A stretch of 64,000 nucleotides of DNA from Orbilia blumenaviensis (taxonomy: Eukaryota > Ascomycota > Orbiliomycetes > Orbiliales > Orbiliaceae). Every line of letters begins with the position of its first letter. The stretch's first letter is position 1. This document shows positions 36,819 to 47,276 of the stretch, one piece after another. Location: assembly GCA_036872755.1 (NCBI GenBank), contig JAVHNS010000007.1:1178001-1242000 (forward strand). Direction: 5' to 3'. The notes under the pieces are model-generated. The model had not been told where the DNA came from, made no database searches, and saw nothing but the letters and a program-made list of their open reading frames with translations. The translations under genes were made by a program, and so were the position numbers.

Positions 36819-37878
36819 GTACGACATTACATTTTTTTTGGATTCGAAATATTTTTTTGTTGGTTGCTGCTCAAGCTTTCGTTTTGTCTACCTTCTTAAT
36901 CTGGTCTCGAAACTTACCACTGAAGGTTAGTCAAAGTCTTGTCACGCTAGAGCCGCATCGCGTTTCGACGAACAGAGTGGTTTTGGGTGCTTGCGCGATT
37001 GTCTGAAGCATTAGCGTCTCCAGCTACCTTGGCTCTATCAATCTTAAATTCGATTTGAATTCGAGATTTCTCTGTGGAAGGGGTTTGGGTTCGTTTTTTT
37101 CTTCTTTGTCTGGTGGGCCTGGTTTGGCAGGCCTCCATCATCGGGACAAGCTAGCTAAGCTTCGCGGGCTTGAGATCCAGCGCCAGGGGTGCTTTTGATC
37201 CATGGAAACGTGCGATATAAGGCGAATCGAACCAGGAAAACGTCCAACTGCACCATGCGCTTCTTTGATACAAAGGATCAGCTGAACTGCCCGAAAAGGC
37301 CGGCTTTCCAGCAGCCCAACGGCCAGATTTTGACTAGGTACGGCCTTGTCATGCGTGGAATGAGGCAGTGCTCGGGAGCAAGATGACTGGTCCGTCCGCA
37401 CCAAGCTTATTTCAACCTCATGCGACAAACATCGTGGGTCCTGGCCTCGAAAGAGCTCAAGAACCTCGGGACTTCTTTCGGACTAGTGATATCTTGCATT
37501 CGTCTGATGTTTTAGTTGGGACCTGCCTCAGCGGTCTCCGATTCGATGCTGGAAAAGTGGTGGGAATTTTATACTGCACAGCCACAATGATCATTAGTGT
37601 GGCACCCGTGTGGCTGGTTAGCGCGAAATACGTAACTTGTTTTCACGCCCAGCTCGAGCTTAAGGAAGGCAGCGCTCGCATTTTTTTCAACGTCAGCCCG
37701 ATGGGACCGCTTTAAAAGCCATGGACAGGACTACGAGATTTTCCTACCTGTCATTCATGCCTTCTACTAGTTGAATCAAGTTCTTTCCGACTTCCCATCC
37801 ACCGTTTTTTAGACTCACCCTTCACAATAGCTATATCTGCACTGTCGCGATCGAGGCACCTGCAAGGGCAAGCCGCAG
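36819..37878. other. Intergenic between tRNA-Leu and Mit_KHE1 gene
   Basis: Starts with the T-run terminator of the tRNA. No gene was seen; short frames on both strands lack domains. Confidence 0.55.
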
Positions 37879-39197
37879 ATGCGCTTGTTCCTCATCCCGC
37901 TTACCCCTCGACGGGCATTTGTTTACGGCCACCGCGTAGCACAAGAAGTCAATAAGAAACCGTCGCTCTTGGATCGGGCGATTACGTATGTTTCAATTGC
38001 AAATTAGCGATTTATCCCGCTGCCTGTTTGGGTTTGTGCTATGCAGTTCTAACTTGGATGGTGTGGCGAACAGGAAGTCAAGTGACATTTGGTTAAAGTG
38101 GGAGAAATATGAGAAAGGGTGGCAGAAACAACTTACAGTCCACGGGAATAAGGTATGCACCAAGCATTGGTACTGCGGACCTGAACGGACCTTAGGTTAC
38201 TGATAAACTGGGCCAGTTACTCCGACGGATATCATATCAAGAATGGTAATACACCAATATTGTGGGAAGTTCCTTACGAAAGTATTTTAACATATGTCTA
38301 GGGCACTCAAATCGATATCGGCCCTACCTAAAGTTATTCCTGGCAATGAACTTCCAAAAGTTCCGGTCGTTTATCCTCCCTCGGTGATGACACCAGGAGA
38401 GATACCGAAGCTATTACACAAATTAGGAACCGAAAAGGCCGGAACACATAAACGACTACTAATCTGGTGCTTTATTGGCATGCCAATATCTGCGCCATTC
38501 GCACTAGTGCCGATGCAAGTGAATCTCTTTACAACGGGAAACGAACTATGCGGCGGGACTAGTTGAACAAGTTGCTGATGCTGGTTCGGGACAGCTAGAA
38601 TACCAAATATTCCTTTCTTCTATCTTGTCTTTAGGGGTAGGTCAGGCGTTCTTGTGATGGCTTCTGTATTCTTGTGCTAACCTTTTTTAAATTTTTACTT
38701 CTATTTTTATTTTCAGCGTATTCGCACTGGAGAGGTATGATCAATTTCCCCTTGTCACCTCTAACCTGCTAACGTCTTCGAAACTTAGCTTTACAAGGAG
38801 GTCAACACCTGGAATATTTAGTGAAGAATAATCTCCTCGAACCTCAACCCGACACTCAACTGGACAGGATATACAAAACGAAAATAGAGAGGGTCGCTGA
38901 GGATGTAGCTATTCCCAAGGAAACCATCAAAGAAGCCGCGGAAGCGGGTGTCATGGATGAAGCAGCCGAGGAGCACTTGCAAGAGGAGTTCGAGTTGATA
39001 GAAGAGCCAACAGCAAAAGAGGTTCGCAAATTTTAATTATTTTCAATCAGCATGACTTCCGCGAACACGACTAATTTTTATGTTAGGTTGCCGAGGTTCT
39101 CAAAATACCGCAGCTTGTTGTTGAACTTGAGAGAGCATGTGAACAAGTCCACGAACAGCTGATGGAACAGCGAAAGGAGGCAAAAAAGGAACAATAA
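37879..39197 (+). CDS. Mitochondrial K+/H+ exchange-related protein (Mit_KHE1 family)
   Basis: Eight exons, 37879-37985, 38047-38152, 38217-38245, 38302-38514, 38599-38636, 38717-38734, 38789-39021 and 39087-39197, join in phase into 284 aa. The start MRLFLIPLTPRRAFVY, the central GMPISAPFALVPIIPNIPFF and the following LVFRAYSHWRALQGGQHLEY are the conserved blocks of the Mit_KHE1 family (yeast YDL183C), linked to K+/H+ exchange across the inner mitochondrial membrane. The C-terminal third is Glu/Lys-rich and probably helical. The GMPISAPFALVP...IPFFYLVF segment can form the membrane part. Two structural oddities are needed to keep the protein intact: intron 4 begins with GC, and exon 6 is 18 nt. 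Conservation across those junctions leaves little doubt about either. Confidence 0.88.
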
Positions 39198-39513
39198 TTA
39201 ATAGGCATCTTGATAATTAACCCCACACTACTGTGAATATTATATAGACTAAATGTTACATTAATAGAACGGAGGCTGGAATGGCCTCTCTACGTAATAT
39301 CCAACTGACCCACGTGCTACCCACCTGTAATTCTGCCTATAGTTTTGGAGTTTAAGGCTTTGAGTCGAAATTTGAGGCCCTTCCTTCACAAAAGACCTCA
39401 AGCTATGCAAGCGCCGTGGCTTTAGATTATATCGGGCGTGGCAGGCACATGCACAACGCCTTTCATCTGGGAATTTCAACGAATCCACATCTCGCAATTG
39501 CTACAAAAACAGA
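39198..39513. other. Short intergenic region before the secreted-protein pair
   Basis: 316 bp with no gene seen; it holds the 3' flank of the Mit_KHE1 gene and the promoter of the next gene. Confidence 0.6.
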
Positions 39514-40449
39514 ATGGGAATTTATGGGCAAAGAACCGCCTTGGTGCTTGGGAGTATAGTGACCTTAGCCCTTGAGGTAAGCGGCCGCCGGCTCGGTACT
39601 GTGGAATATAACCCAAGCGCACCAATGATACGAGGAATAAGAACAGCAGTGTTTTCCGACTGGGACTCTCCGGAGTGGTGGGCAGAAAGTTGTATCCAGC
39701 TTCCCGGCAAGAAAAAGCTTGATGATATTCTACACAAGATCTGGTATGATCCTGGAAATGTAAATCGTAAGTGAGCCTATTAATATTGCCTAGATAACAA
39801 AAAAATTCTAAATATCCTGGCTAGAGATTTACTCTGACTCCCTATGAATATAGCACAATTTCCATTTCTTCTTAGCGGTGTCCATGTATTCCAACACCCA
39901 GACTGTGAAGGGGACAGTACTTTCCAAGCAATTGAAAGATCATTCGCGTTTGACTGGAATGATGAAGATGAAGATGATGATGATGATGATGATGATGAAA
40001 GCGCCTCTGGAATGGAAACAGAGACAGCTTACTCAGACGCCCCAAGTCCCTGGGAACAGCCGGCTGACAATACTGACGTTGATATGAACGATTTTGACCT
40101 ATTCGCCCAATCTCCGAGTATCAAAAGCCAACCGGCCAATCAAGATGAAGAATTCGAATTTAAAGAAGATTTTGATCTTGATAAATGGTTTCAGTACAAC
40201 AATCTTATCCAATTGGTCACCTCACCGAATCCTCAACAAGTGCAAACCGAGTCTGCAGAGCTTGGAGGGAGAGCTATTGGTACTGTGTACATCAATGATG
40301 ACGACAAGGATTTTAATCCAACTCCGTATGGTACTTACGAGTATATATTTTTCGGGCCTGAACCAGGCTTTGACGAAGAACTGGATGCTCCATTAAGTAT
40401 GAGGATGGTGGTGGATTGGGAACATCGGTACCCTGTCTTCATGCAATAG
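39514..40449 (+). CDS. Putative secreted protein, tandem paralogue A
   Basis: Two exons, 39514-39766 and 39854-40449, give 282 aa. The N-terminus has a hydrophobic core (TALVLGSIVTLALEVSG) typical of a signal peptide, so the product probably enters the secretory pathway. There is no recognised domain. A long acidic run of Asp/Glu (39967-39998) follows the second intron-proximal block. Residues around the intron (DPGNVN|PQF) match the downstream neighbour (NPSNVN|PDF), the intron falls in the same codon and phase, and the second exons are both 596 nt. The tail YEYIFFGPEPGFDEE resembles the PQYQFFG end of the neighbour. The two are therefore likely to be tandem duplicates that have diverged strongly. 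Function unknown. Confidence 0.75.
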
Positions 40450-40885
40450 ACCCTATCAATAAAACTAAGTAGCTGGATATTTACTGGGGTAAACTTATAT
40501 TTATCCAAGTACGAATACTCTCCAGAGTCTTGGTAGCTAAATACTGTATACAATGGTACCAAAATTTAACAGAATTTTCGCTTTTATTAGACTAAAAGAT
40601 ACATTTGATCAATTTCCTTTCTTTAATTTAATATAGTACACTGAGCGTTAATCATCGGATAAAAGGGAGTTGGATGGTTAGGTACCTCGATGCAATGCCA
40701 AGGTATATTGTATGTATGAGTATATTTATGTTATCCGCAACCGGAACGATAATATCTCGCGCAGTCTGCTGCTGACCTATGCTGCGCATGAAACCAACAT
40801 GCGCAGCGATGTTCTACGTTAGAAGTCTTGGATATCGGATTTTAGATGCTCGGAGCAACCTGGGACGTAGATTAGTTCGAGGGGC
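40450..40885. other. Intergenic between the tandem paralogues
   Basis: 436 bp with no gene seen, presumably the promoter of paralogue B. Confidence 0.55.
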
Positions 40886-41878
40886 ATGGATTCGTGTAGA
40901 TCGGGTCCTAAGACAACAACTTTAGGTATGGAGGCTCCGAAATCAACTCCAGTGGCTGCGACGGTCGCCCTTTTGGTGCTTCTCCTATTTTCGGGCCCTC
41001 GGGGCGTTGAAGGACGGAGCCTTGAAGTAATCCAATCCAGACGACAATTTGATTTAGCGAAAGGGGGATTCGGAGGTCCTTTGGAGACTCGCTTGACCAA
41101 ATTTCTGGATACAGAGCCCGAATGGACAGAGGCCGGATGCTTAGATTTGCCCATATCCGATAAAACATGGGTCGTGGATCGGATTGACTATAATCCTTCG
41201 AATGTCAATCGTACGTTTCGAAATTTCTCCGCTCGGTCAACTGGGCTAAGTTGTATGCTAAAGCATAAAATTTGACATATAGCCGACTTCCGATGGTTTC
41301 TAAAAAGTATTGTACTATTCCCCGGGCCGAACTGTAAGACTACATACCATGGAGCGCCACCACCCCCGATCAGAATCGATATCGAAAATTTTGACGACCT
41401 CTCGAGTGCTCCTTCCTGGCTACAGGAGAGAAATTATCCATATTTTGGAATAACCTATGATCCGGAAGTAGATCCTGGAACCGTTACTATTTTAGACCCA
41501 CAAAAATTACTTGGGAGACCAATGTCAATCAAAGAGAAGTTGGATGCAATGTGGGACAAAGGGTTTGGATATTTAGAAAAGCTTGAGGCTGAGGAGGCAG
41601 ATAGGGAGCAAAGGGTAAACTTCGATGAATTAGCTATATCGCCTAGAAAAAGACAAGAATTGGAGGTAGAGGCGAGGCGAACGATGTCTAAACTTGAGAC
41701 GACCCAATACGATATCTGGCCGCAATATCAGTTTTTCGGGAAAGTGAGTATCAGGTTGGAATGGGATAAAGAGGTTTTTCATGTTGATCCTAACGAAGAA
41801 TGGACAAATCGGATTGATCTTGGTGAGGAGACAATTACTGGCTATGCAGGGAGTTTTATTGATGGGATTAGTGACTGA
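40886..41878 (+). CDS. Putative secreted protein, tandem paralogue B
   Basis: Two exons, 40886-41210 and 41283-41878, give 306 aa from the first ATG. The second in-frame ATG at 40928 gives 292 aa with a much better signal peptide (MEAPKSTPVAATVALLVLLL), so I favour it. There is no recognised domain. Two cysteines (AGCLDL and PNCKTT) have counterparts in paralogue A (ESCIQL and PDCEGD), which suggests a shared disulfide. A charged, helix-prone segment (41525-41700) replaces the acidic run of A. The intron has the same position and phase as in A and exon 2 the same length. The product is probably extracellular or vacuolar; role unknown. Confidence 0.75.
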
Positions 41879-43033
41879 TATATATGATACATGAGCTGAG
41901 GCCCCACTTGGTCTATTCAATATATACTTCTTAATACTCACAGTTATGGTGGGGGGCGTCTGGGGATTCATAAAATATTCATCTATCTTATATTCGGGAA
42001 CAGGAAGCGTTTTAAACTTTAAAACCTTAGGTAGGAGAGGAAAGCTTCAAAAAAAAAAAAAAAAAAGTACTTGGAAGAAGCGAAACATCTTACTGCTTGG
42101 ACACTACTAAGGTGCGCTAATGTTATATATAATTATAAAGGCACTGATGATAGACCCTTAGTTAGCTTAAAATAATTGAGAGGGGCCTCGTTGGACTATT
42201 TGAGAGTAGCTTGTGGTATTTTAAACCCTACAACGCAGATTTGCGAATACAATTATTTAGGAAATTGAATTGATGAAATTTATATAATTCCTTACATGTT
42301 CAAGGATGTTCTCTCGGTATATCGAGGCGCTTGCCAGTAAGTATATTGGCATTATATAGTCAAAATCAACGCGGTTGGTAAGTTTTCTCTACGGGTATCG
42401 TATTTACATGTACTGTTACATCTGTATACATCGAGATGGCGGTGCAGTGGCGGTTGCCTGGCTGAGCAAGGCTTTGGTAATTCGGGGATTTAGTATAAGG
42501 TTAACCTAATTGCAAAGCTGGGATTTTGGCTGTAGGGCTATCCATGCGTATGTTGTGAAGTGGTTAAGACTCAGTAGACTCAATTTCTGTTGATTTTAGA
42601 CATGCCTTCCTCGTCCAGCTTCTAAAAAGACTCCAAGCTTAAGGTTTCCATCAACCTGGGTAGCCGTGGCTGGGACACTGTTTAGTGTCCCTAGACGAGT
42701 GGTTTGTCTCTCGATGTGCCTTTGGGTGTTTCTTTCCTGCTTTCCGGCATCCGAAATGACCAGCCTAGAAGTTGGTAACAGATGTTGGGAAACCTGATTT
42801 GTGATTCAATGCCGAGGCACCAATGAAAGGTTTCTGATTCGCGTAAAGCGCAGCCACGCCCAGACGCCCAGCTTTATATAATTCAACTTCGTATTTGTGA
42901 AGAAATCCGTGTGACAAAATTGGTGGTCGTGTGCGTTCACCCTCTGAAAGGCTGAGCATCTAGAACAACTGTCACTTGGCCCTGACTTCGACATGCCTCT
43001 GATACCTCGAAATTGGCGATACTCGATATTATA
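41879..43033. other. Intergenic, with an 18-nt poly-A tract
   Basis: No gene was seen. A run of 18 A lies at 42049-42066, about 170 bp after the stop codon of paralogue B. Confidence 0.55.
42049..42066. repeat. Poly-A tract, 18 nt
   Basis: Uninterrupted run of 18 A in intergenic DNA. Confidence 0.9.
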
Positions 43034-44557
43034 ATGCTATTTTTTTTATTCCTTTGGGCTCTTCCTTCAGGGTCGCATGCTTGTGGGCCCAGCTTGCTAA
43101 TCGCGATACCATGGAAAAATGCTCCAACTCAATCCGGTAGCAACTCGCGAGGTGTTTTCTTGAATGCGGGGAAAAACCAAGAGCAAAGTCTTCGTATAAC
43201 AACCGTCTTTTCTAGCACAAGAATTCATGACAGTGTTGTTTGTGAGCATGAGGGGGTTGTCGACAGAGCATGCGAGGGCCAGGCTGGAAGCACGCTCATT
43301 ACTGGAACCCCAGAGTTTAATTCGTCGTTCCAGGTTCGCCCCAACTTCAACAGAGACCCCAATGATGCTTTTATCAACCAACAGCTTGGCGATTTCTACC
43401 AGAAAGAGGGACATATACCAATATTGCTAAATACGGCCACGGGATCCATACCTCTCGGTGATTACCCACTTTTAGTAATGTCTCTTGTTCTCCCCAATAT
43501 TCAGCGAAAGAGTGGTATTGGCATGGGAAGATGGTCGACTTTCCTAGACAGGTTATATGAACTTGGCCATGTCCCTTCGAAGGTTTGGGGGTTTTCGGGT
43601 GGAAGCTACTCCTCTGCAAACCCTTCCGATGGGGAGTTGGTCATCGGAGGGATAAACCCGGCAGCTATAGACGGGGAGATGAGGAATTTCACGATATCGA
43701 ATACCACAATGGCCGATGGGAAACAGGGAATCCACTGCCCAACACAAGTCCTAGTCTCGAACTTTGTCGTCTCTATTCAGGGCATAGAGTACGACCTTCT
43801 CCCCGATAGAAATTTTAAGATCTTTGCTTGCATAGACCCTTACCAACAATCAATATCAATGCCGGAGGGTATGATGGGTCAATTGTTGGGTCTTACAGGC
43901 GCTATGTTTTTGCCCCCCAATGGGACCGAGAGCCCGAAGCCTTTAATGAATGCCACGTCTGACAGAAAAATTCAAAACGTCTCAATAACGATTCAGGATG
44001 ACATTGGTAGTTTCACAGTAACTATACCAGGTAATGAGACAATGAATCCTGTGTACGGAAAGCTTCCGGATGGGAAAAACGGATGGATAGAAGGAAATCT
44101 TACACAACTCGAGTTTCGAAACCGTTCCGACAACTACCCTGTGGAAGATCCCTATAATGAACTTCCTTCTCTTATTCTTGGTGGAATATTCTTATCCCAG
44201 CAGTATCTTATGTTAGACTATTCGCGGAATAAATTCGGTCTGGCCCCATTAGCACAAAACAGGGCTGTCAGCAATGGGGATGGTCTTATACGGATTTGCG
44301 ACGCTGATAACTCTGGTCGTGTTATAGCTGCAGCTGGAGAATACGGTGACGGTCTCAAAATTGGCTTATCGGTATTGAGTGGGGTTGCTTGGTTGCTTGT
44401 GATCATTCTTTCATCTTTGATAATTTATCTTTGCCGAAGCAGAGTAAGGGAAAGGGGGGACAGCTCAAGTGCCGGAAGGAGAGTCTCGAAGGGATCTAAA
44501 AATTATCACCCGATGAGAGTAATAGAGCGTCAATTTAGCTCGATTTCCGGTACGTGA
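43034..44557 (+). CDS. Aspartic-protease-like membrane protein, probably inactive
   Basis: A single exon of 507 aa, starting at the first in-frame ATG (43034). A signal peptide (MLFFLFLWALPSGSHAC) is followed by a large luminal or extracellular domain, a transmembrane helix (VAWLLVIILSSLIIYLC) near residue 455, and a basic cytoplasmic tail. The layout, the paired cysteines after the first strand and blocks such as SKVWGFSGGSYSS, GELVIGGIN and LILGGIFLSQQYLMLDY resemble A1 pepsin-like proteins anchored at the fungal surface. However, no DTG/DSG motif is present where the first or second catalytic Asp should be; near the second site the sequence reads CIDPYQQS. I infer an aspartic-protease fold without peptidase activity, perhaps a binding or wall protein. 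Several NxS/T sequons support secretion. Confidence 0.72.
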   Translation: MLFFLFLWALPSGSHACGPSLLIAIPWKNAPTQSGSNSRGVFLNAGKNQEQSLRITTVFSSTRIHDSVVCEHEGVVDRACEGQAGSTLITGTPEFNSSFQVRPNFNRDPNDAFINQQLGDFYQKEGHIPILLNTATGSIPLGDYPLLVMSLVLPNIQRKSGIGMGRWSTFLDRLYELGHVPSKVWGFSGGSYSSANPSDGELVIGGINPAAIDGEMRNFTISNTTMADGKQGIHCPTQVLVSNFVVSIQGIEYDLLPDRNFKIFACIDPYQQSISMPEGMMGQLLGLTGAMFLPPNGTESPKPLMNATSDRKIQNVSITIQDDIGSFTVTIPGNETMNPVYGKLPDGKNGWIEGNLTQLEFRNRSDNYPVEDPYNELPSLILGGIFLSQQYLMLDYSRNKFGLAPLAQNRAVSNGDGLIRICDADNSGRVIAAAGEYGDGLKIGLSVLSGVAWLLVIILSSLIIYLCRSRVRERGDSSSAGRRVSKGSKNYHPMRVIERQFSSISGT

Positions 44558-46489
44558 ATCTGGATATAGCATTTGCACCGTCTCGGTTCCGGGCGCCAGT
44601 TGCCCATAGCCTCGAATCCAAGCTGTCCACACACATTTGTACTACTGAAACACCCCTCCCCCTCTTTTATTTCTTCTCTCGCTAACAAAATTTGGCTGGT
44701 ATGGCAAAGCTCCCCCCAAACCCCTATCAGTAGCTACCACGAACGGACCGGTAGCCGCTGACGCAAATTCGAGCATTGGATATACCGAGAATACCGAAAC
44801 CGGGAGGCATTGACGGCTTAAGTACTTTCGGCAGTTGGCCCACATGTAGTAAGTCACATTCGATGGGTAGGGCTCTAATACATATAGTATCGATGGTTAA
44901 CTAAGGCCAATGTCCATTGGTAGGTGCTCTATAGATGCGCTGACAGTCGAATTGTTTTAATTTAGTCCCGCTGCCGCCGGATCAATGGGCCAGCGACCAT
45001 GTGGTAAAATGGAAGGCTTTGTGTTGCCAGTAAAGTTTGGCTCACTATTGTCAACATGCATTTCTTCAATTGCCTCATATTTTGACTGGGATGTTGCTGG
45101 TTAGATGCTGACAAGACAGCCTGTATCGGATTTTACCGGCCGGAAAATATTTACCTCGAATGTTTTCATTGGTGCATTACGCTTATTCGTGCCATTAATA
45201 TATATGGTCTCCGTGATCGTGAATCCATAATACTGTTTTCGGGTAGAATGTCGAAAATATTGATCTTTGTAATGGTTCTGCGTCCATTTCTGGTTCATCA
45301 GCGTTATAGGATCTGAGGTAATTATACGTAGTATAACGGCTAGTAAACGAAAGGGGGAAAAATGGTTCAGGATCGGTAATACACAAACTTTAATTTAACA
45401 TAGCTAAGCAAAGGGCTTGGGAGATCTTGAGGTTACCTGTGTGGATATGATACGTGGTTCCGCTAGTTAGGAGATTAAAACCCTAGACCGTCATATTGGG
45501 TAGTAAGGGCACCTAGTGCGGCGAAGCCTTATCGGATTTATCGGTATCCCTGGTACGCCGGCGAAAGACCAGGGTCCTGGTAGGCGAAATGCGGGTCTCG
45601 GGACCAAGATATACTAGTGGATGACCGGGCCGATTGACTTGGATATTCAAATAATAAGTGAGATTTATGTTCCTGCATATGTCTCGGCCCAGGTAGCCCG
45701 AGACCAGCTGAGGTTGAAAGCGTCGCGATTTCGGGAACGAGAGCGCATGTCGTCTCTTCACTTGCTTTATAGCTCGAGTAAGCCTGGCAACATCCAGCGA
45801 GATCGATCACAGATCCAACTGCCGTTACAAGGAATTGTAACAACGGCAAAATTATGGAACAGTCAGCCTGCATATAAGCGGTACCCTAGTATGGGATTTC
45901 ATAACTTCAAACGGCGAGATATAGTTATCTAGGAATACTTCAACTCGGGAATCTCTGCATCTTTTGTCCATAAAGCCTATCAAAATTATCCGCTGATGCT
46001 CGTATTCGCTATATTATGAGTATTAATGTCATGTGGATTGGTAATATATCACAATACTACGTAAGTCGAGCTTGATTCCATAGTTCAGTTTATTAATGTT
46101 TCGGAATAGCCGGCCTTAGAAGAAATAACTTGGTGGTTTGCTAACCCTGGTAGCGTGGTATACCGGTATTTGTGATTTTATGAATGGTTCCGCCCTAGGA
46201 GATAGTCTATGGATGCAGCAATGGACGAACTTTGCAGTTGGCTGAAATACAAAAACCAAAGCCCAACTCTTATAGCCTATATATATTCCTTGCCAGCTGA
46301 ATTGGGAGAGTAGCCATATAAATACCTAGATATCCGAGCCTTTAAACCCGCGATGTAATTTAAATTGAGAGTTAAAAAGTATTTACTTTGAGAGGCTATC
46401 ACCTATTGATCAAAAATCGACACCTATTTAAATTAAAGTAGTCAGAACTACCCGACATATAAAATTGAAACGGCTGCATATTTAGCAAA
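44558..46489. other. Intergenic before the CBM1 gene
   Basis: 1.9 kb with no gene seen. Overlapping frames on both strands near 45.5-45.9 kb have no domain and no splice support. Confidence 0.55.
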
Positions 46490-47276
46490 ATGAAATACTT
46501 AGTAACCTCGATATTGTTGATCGCCTCAATCGTAGGTGCCACTGAGCCTCCAGTGGCCGATTCCACGACACTGGCAACCGTTAAAACGTTGCCCCCTGTC
46601 AGCGGGTCGGTGTCTATCGTCACCACCAAGACGACGAAGACCAAAAGGTCAACAACCTCGAAAACCACCAAAACGAAGAAGACGACCACATCCAAGACGA
46701 CGAAAACCAAAAAGACAACTAAATCGAAGACGACTAAAACTTCAAAGATAACGGCCTCAGAGGGAACCAGCACGATAGATGTCAGTTCATCAACCACGAC
46801 CAGCCCAACTACTACCAGTACTACAGCTGCAACCACAACCTCTACGGAAGCACCTTCTACAATTAGTTCTAGTTCTATATCACCAACAGCCACAGCCTGC
46901 ACCATTCCTCTATGGGGTAGATGTGGTGGTGTAGGACACACCGGGTGTACTGCTTGCGTATGTTATCCTTGCTTTTAGTTCGATCGAATATCCCACGTGC
47001 ACTGCAGCCCTATCCCTCGCTGGACAGAGAACTCGGCTTGAAGACACGGCAAATAGCTTGGCCCAAGTCTAGATCTACTTGCTAATGGAGTGTATATATA
47101 TGCAGGCCTCTGGGAAGTGCATTGTATTTAGTGAATATGATTCGTTCTGCCACCCGACTGAAGATGTCCCTGGGTGCCGGGTGCCCATTGGCGGACAATG
47201 TGGCGGATTCGGTTACACAGGATGTACGCAATGTGTAAGTTGCAGCACCAACGTGACCTACAATATGTGCAGATAA
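46490..47276 (+). CDS. Secreted protein with two C-terminal CBM1-like modules
   Basis: Two exons, 46490-46957 and 47106-47276, give 212 aa. A signal peptide (MKYLVTSILLIASIVGA) precedes a region of about 110 residues built from Thr, Lys and Ser, with repeated TTKTKKTT-like units, probably an O-glycosylated stalk. Two CBM1-like cellulose-binding modules follow: WGRCGGVGHTGCTAC|ASGKC at residues 137-171, interrupted by the intron, and GGQCGGFGYTGCTQC at 180-211. CBM1 normally has Pro where both modules have Cys (TGCT), giving six cysteines each. There is no catalytic domain, so this is not a cellulase. It may bind cellulose or chitin in plant debris, prey or the fungal wall. The splice join is supported by the exact fit to the CBM1 pattern across it. 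Confidence 0.85.
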
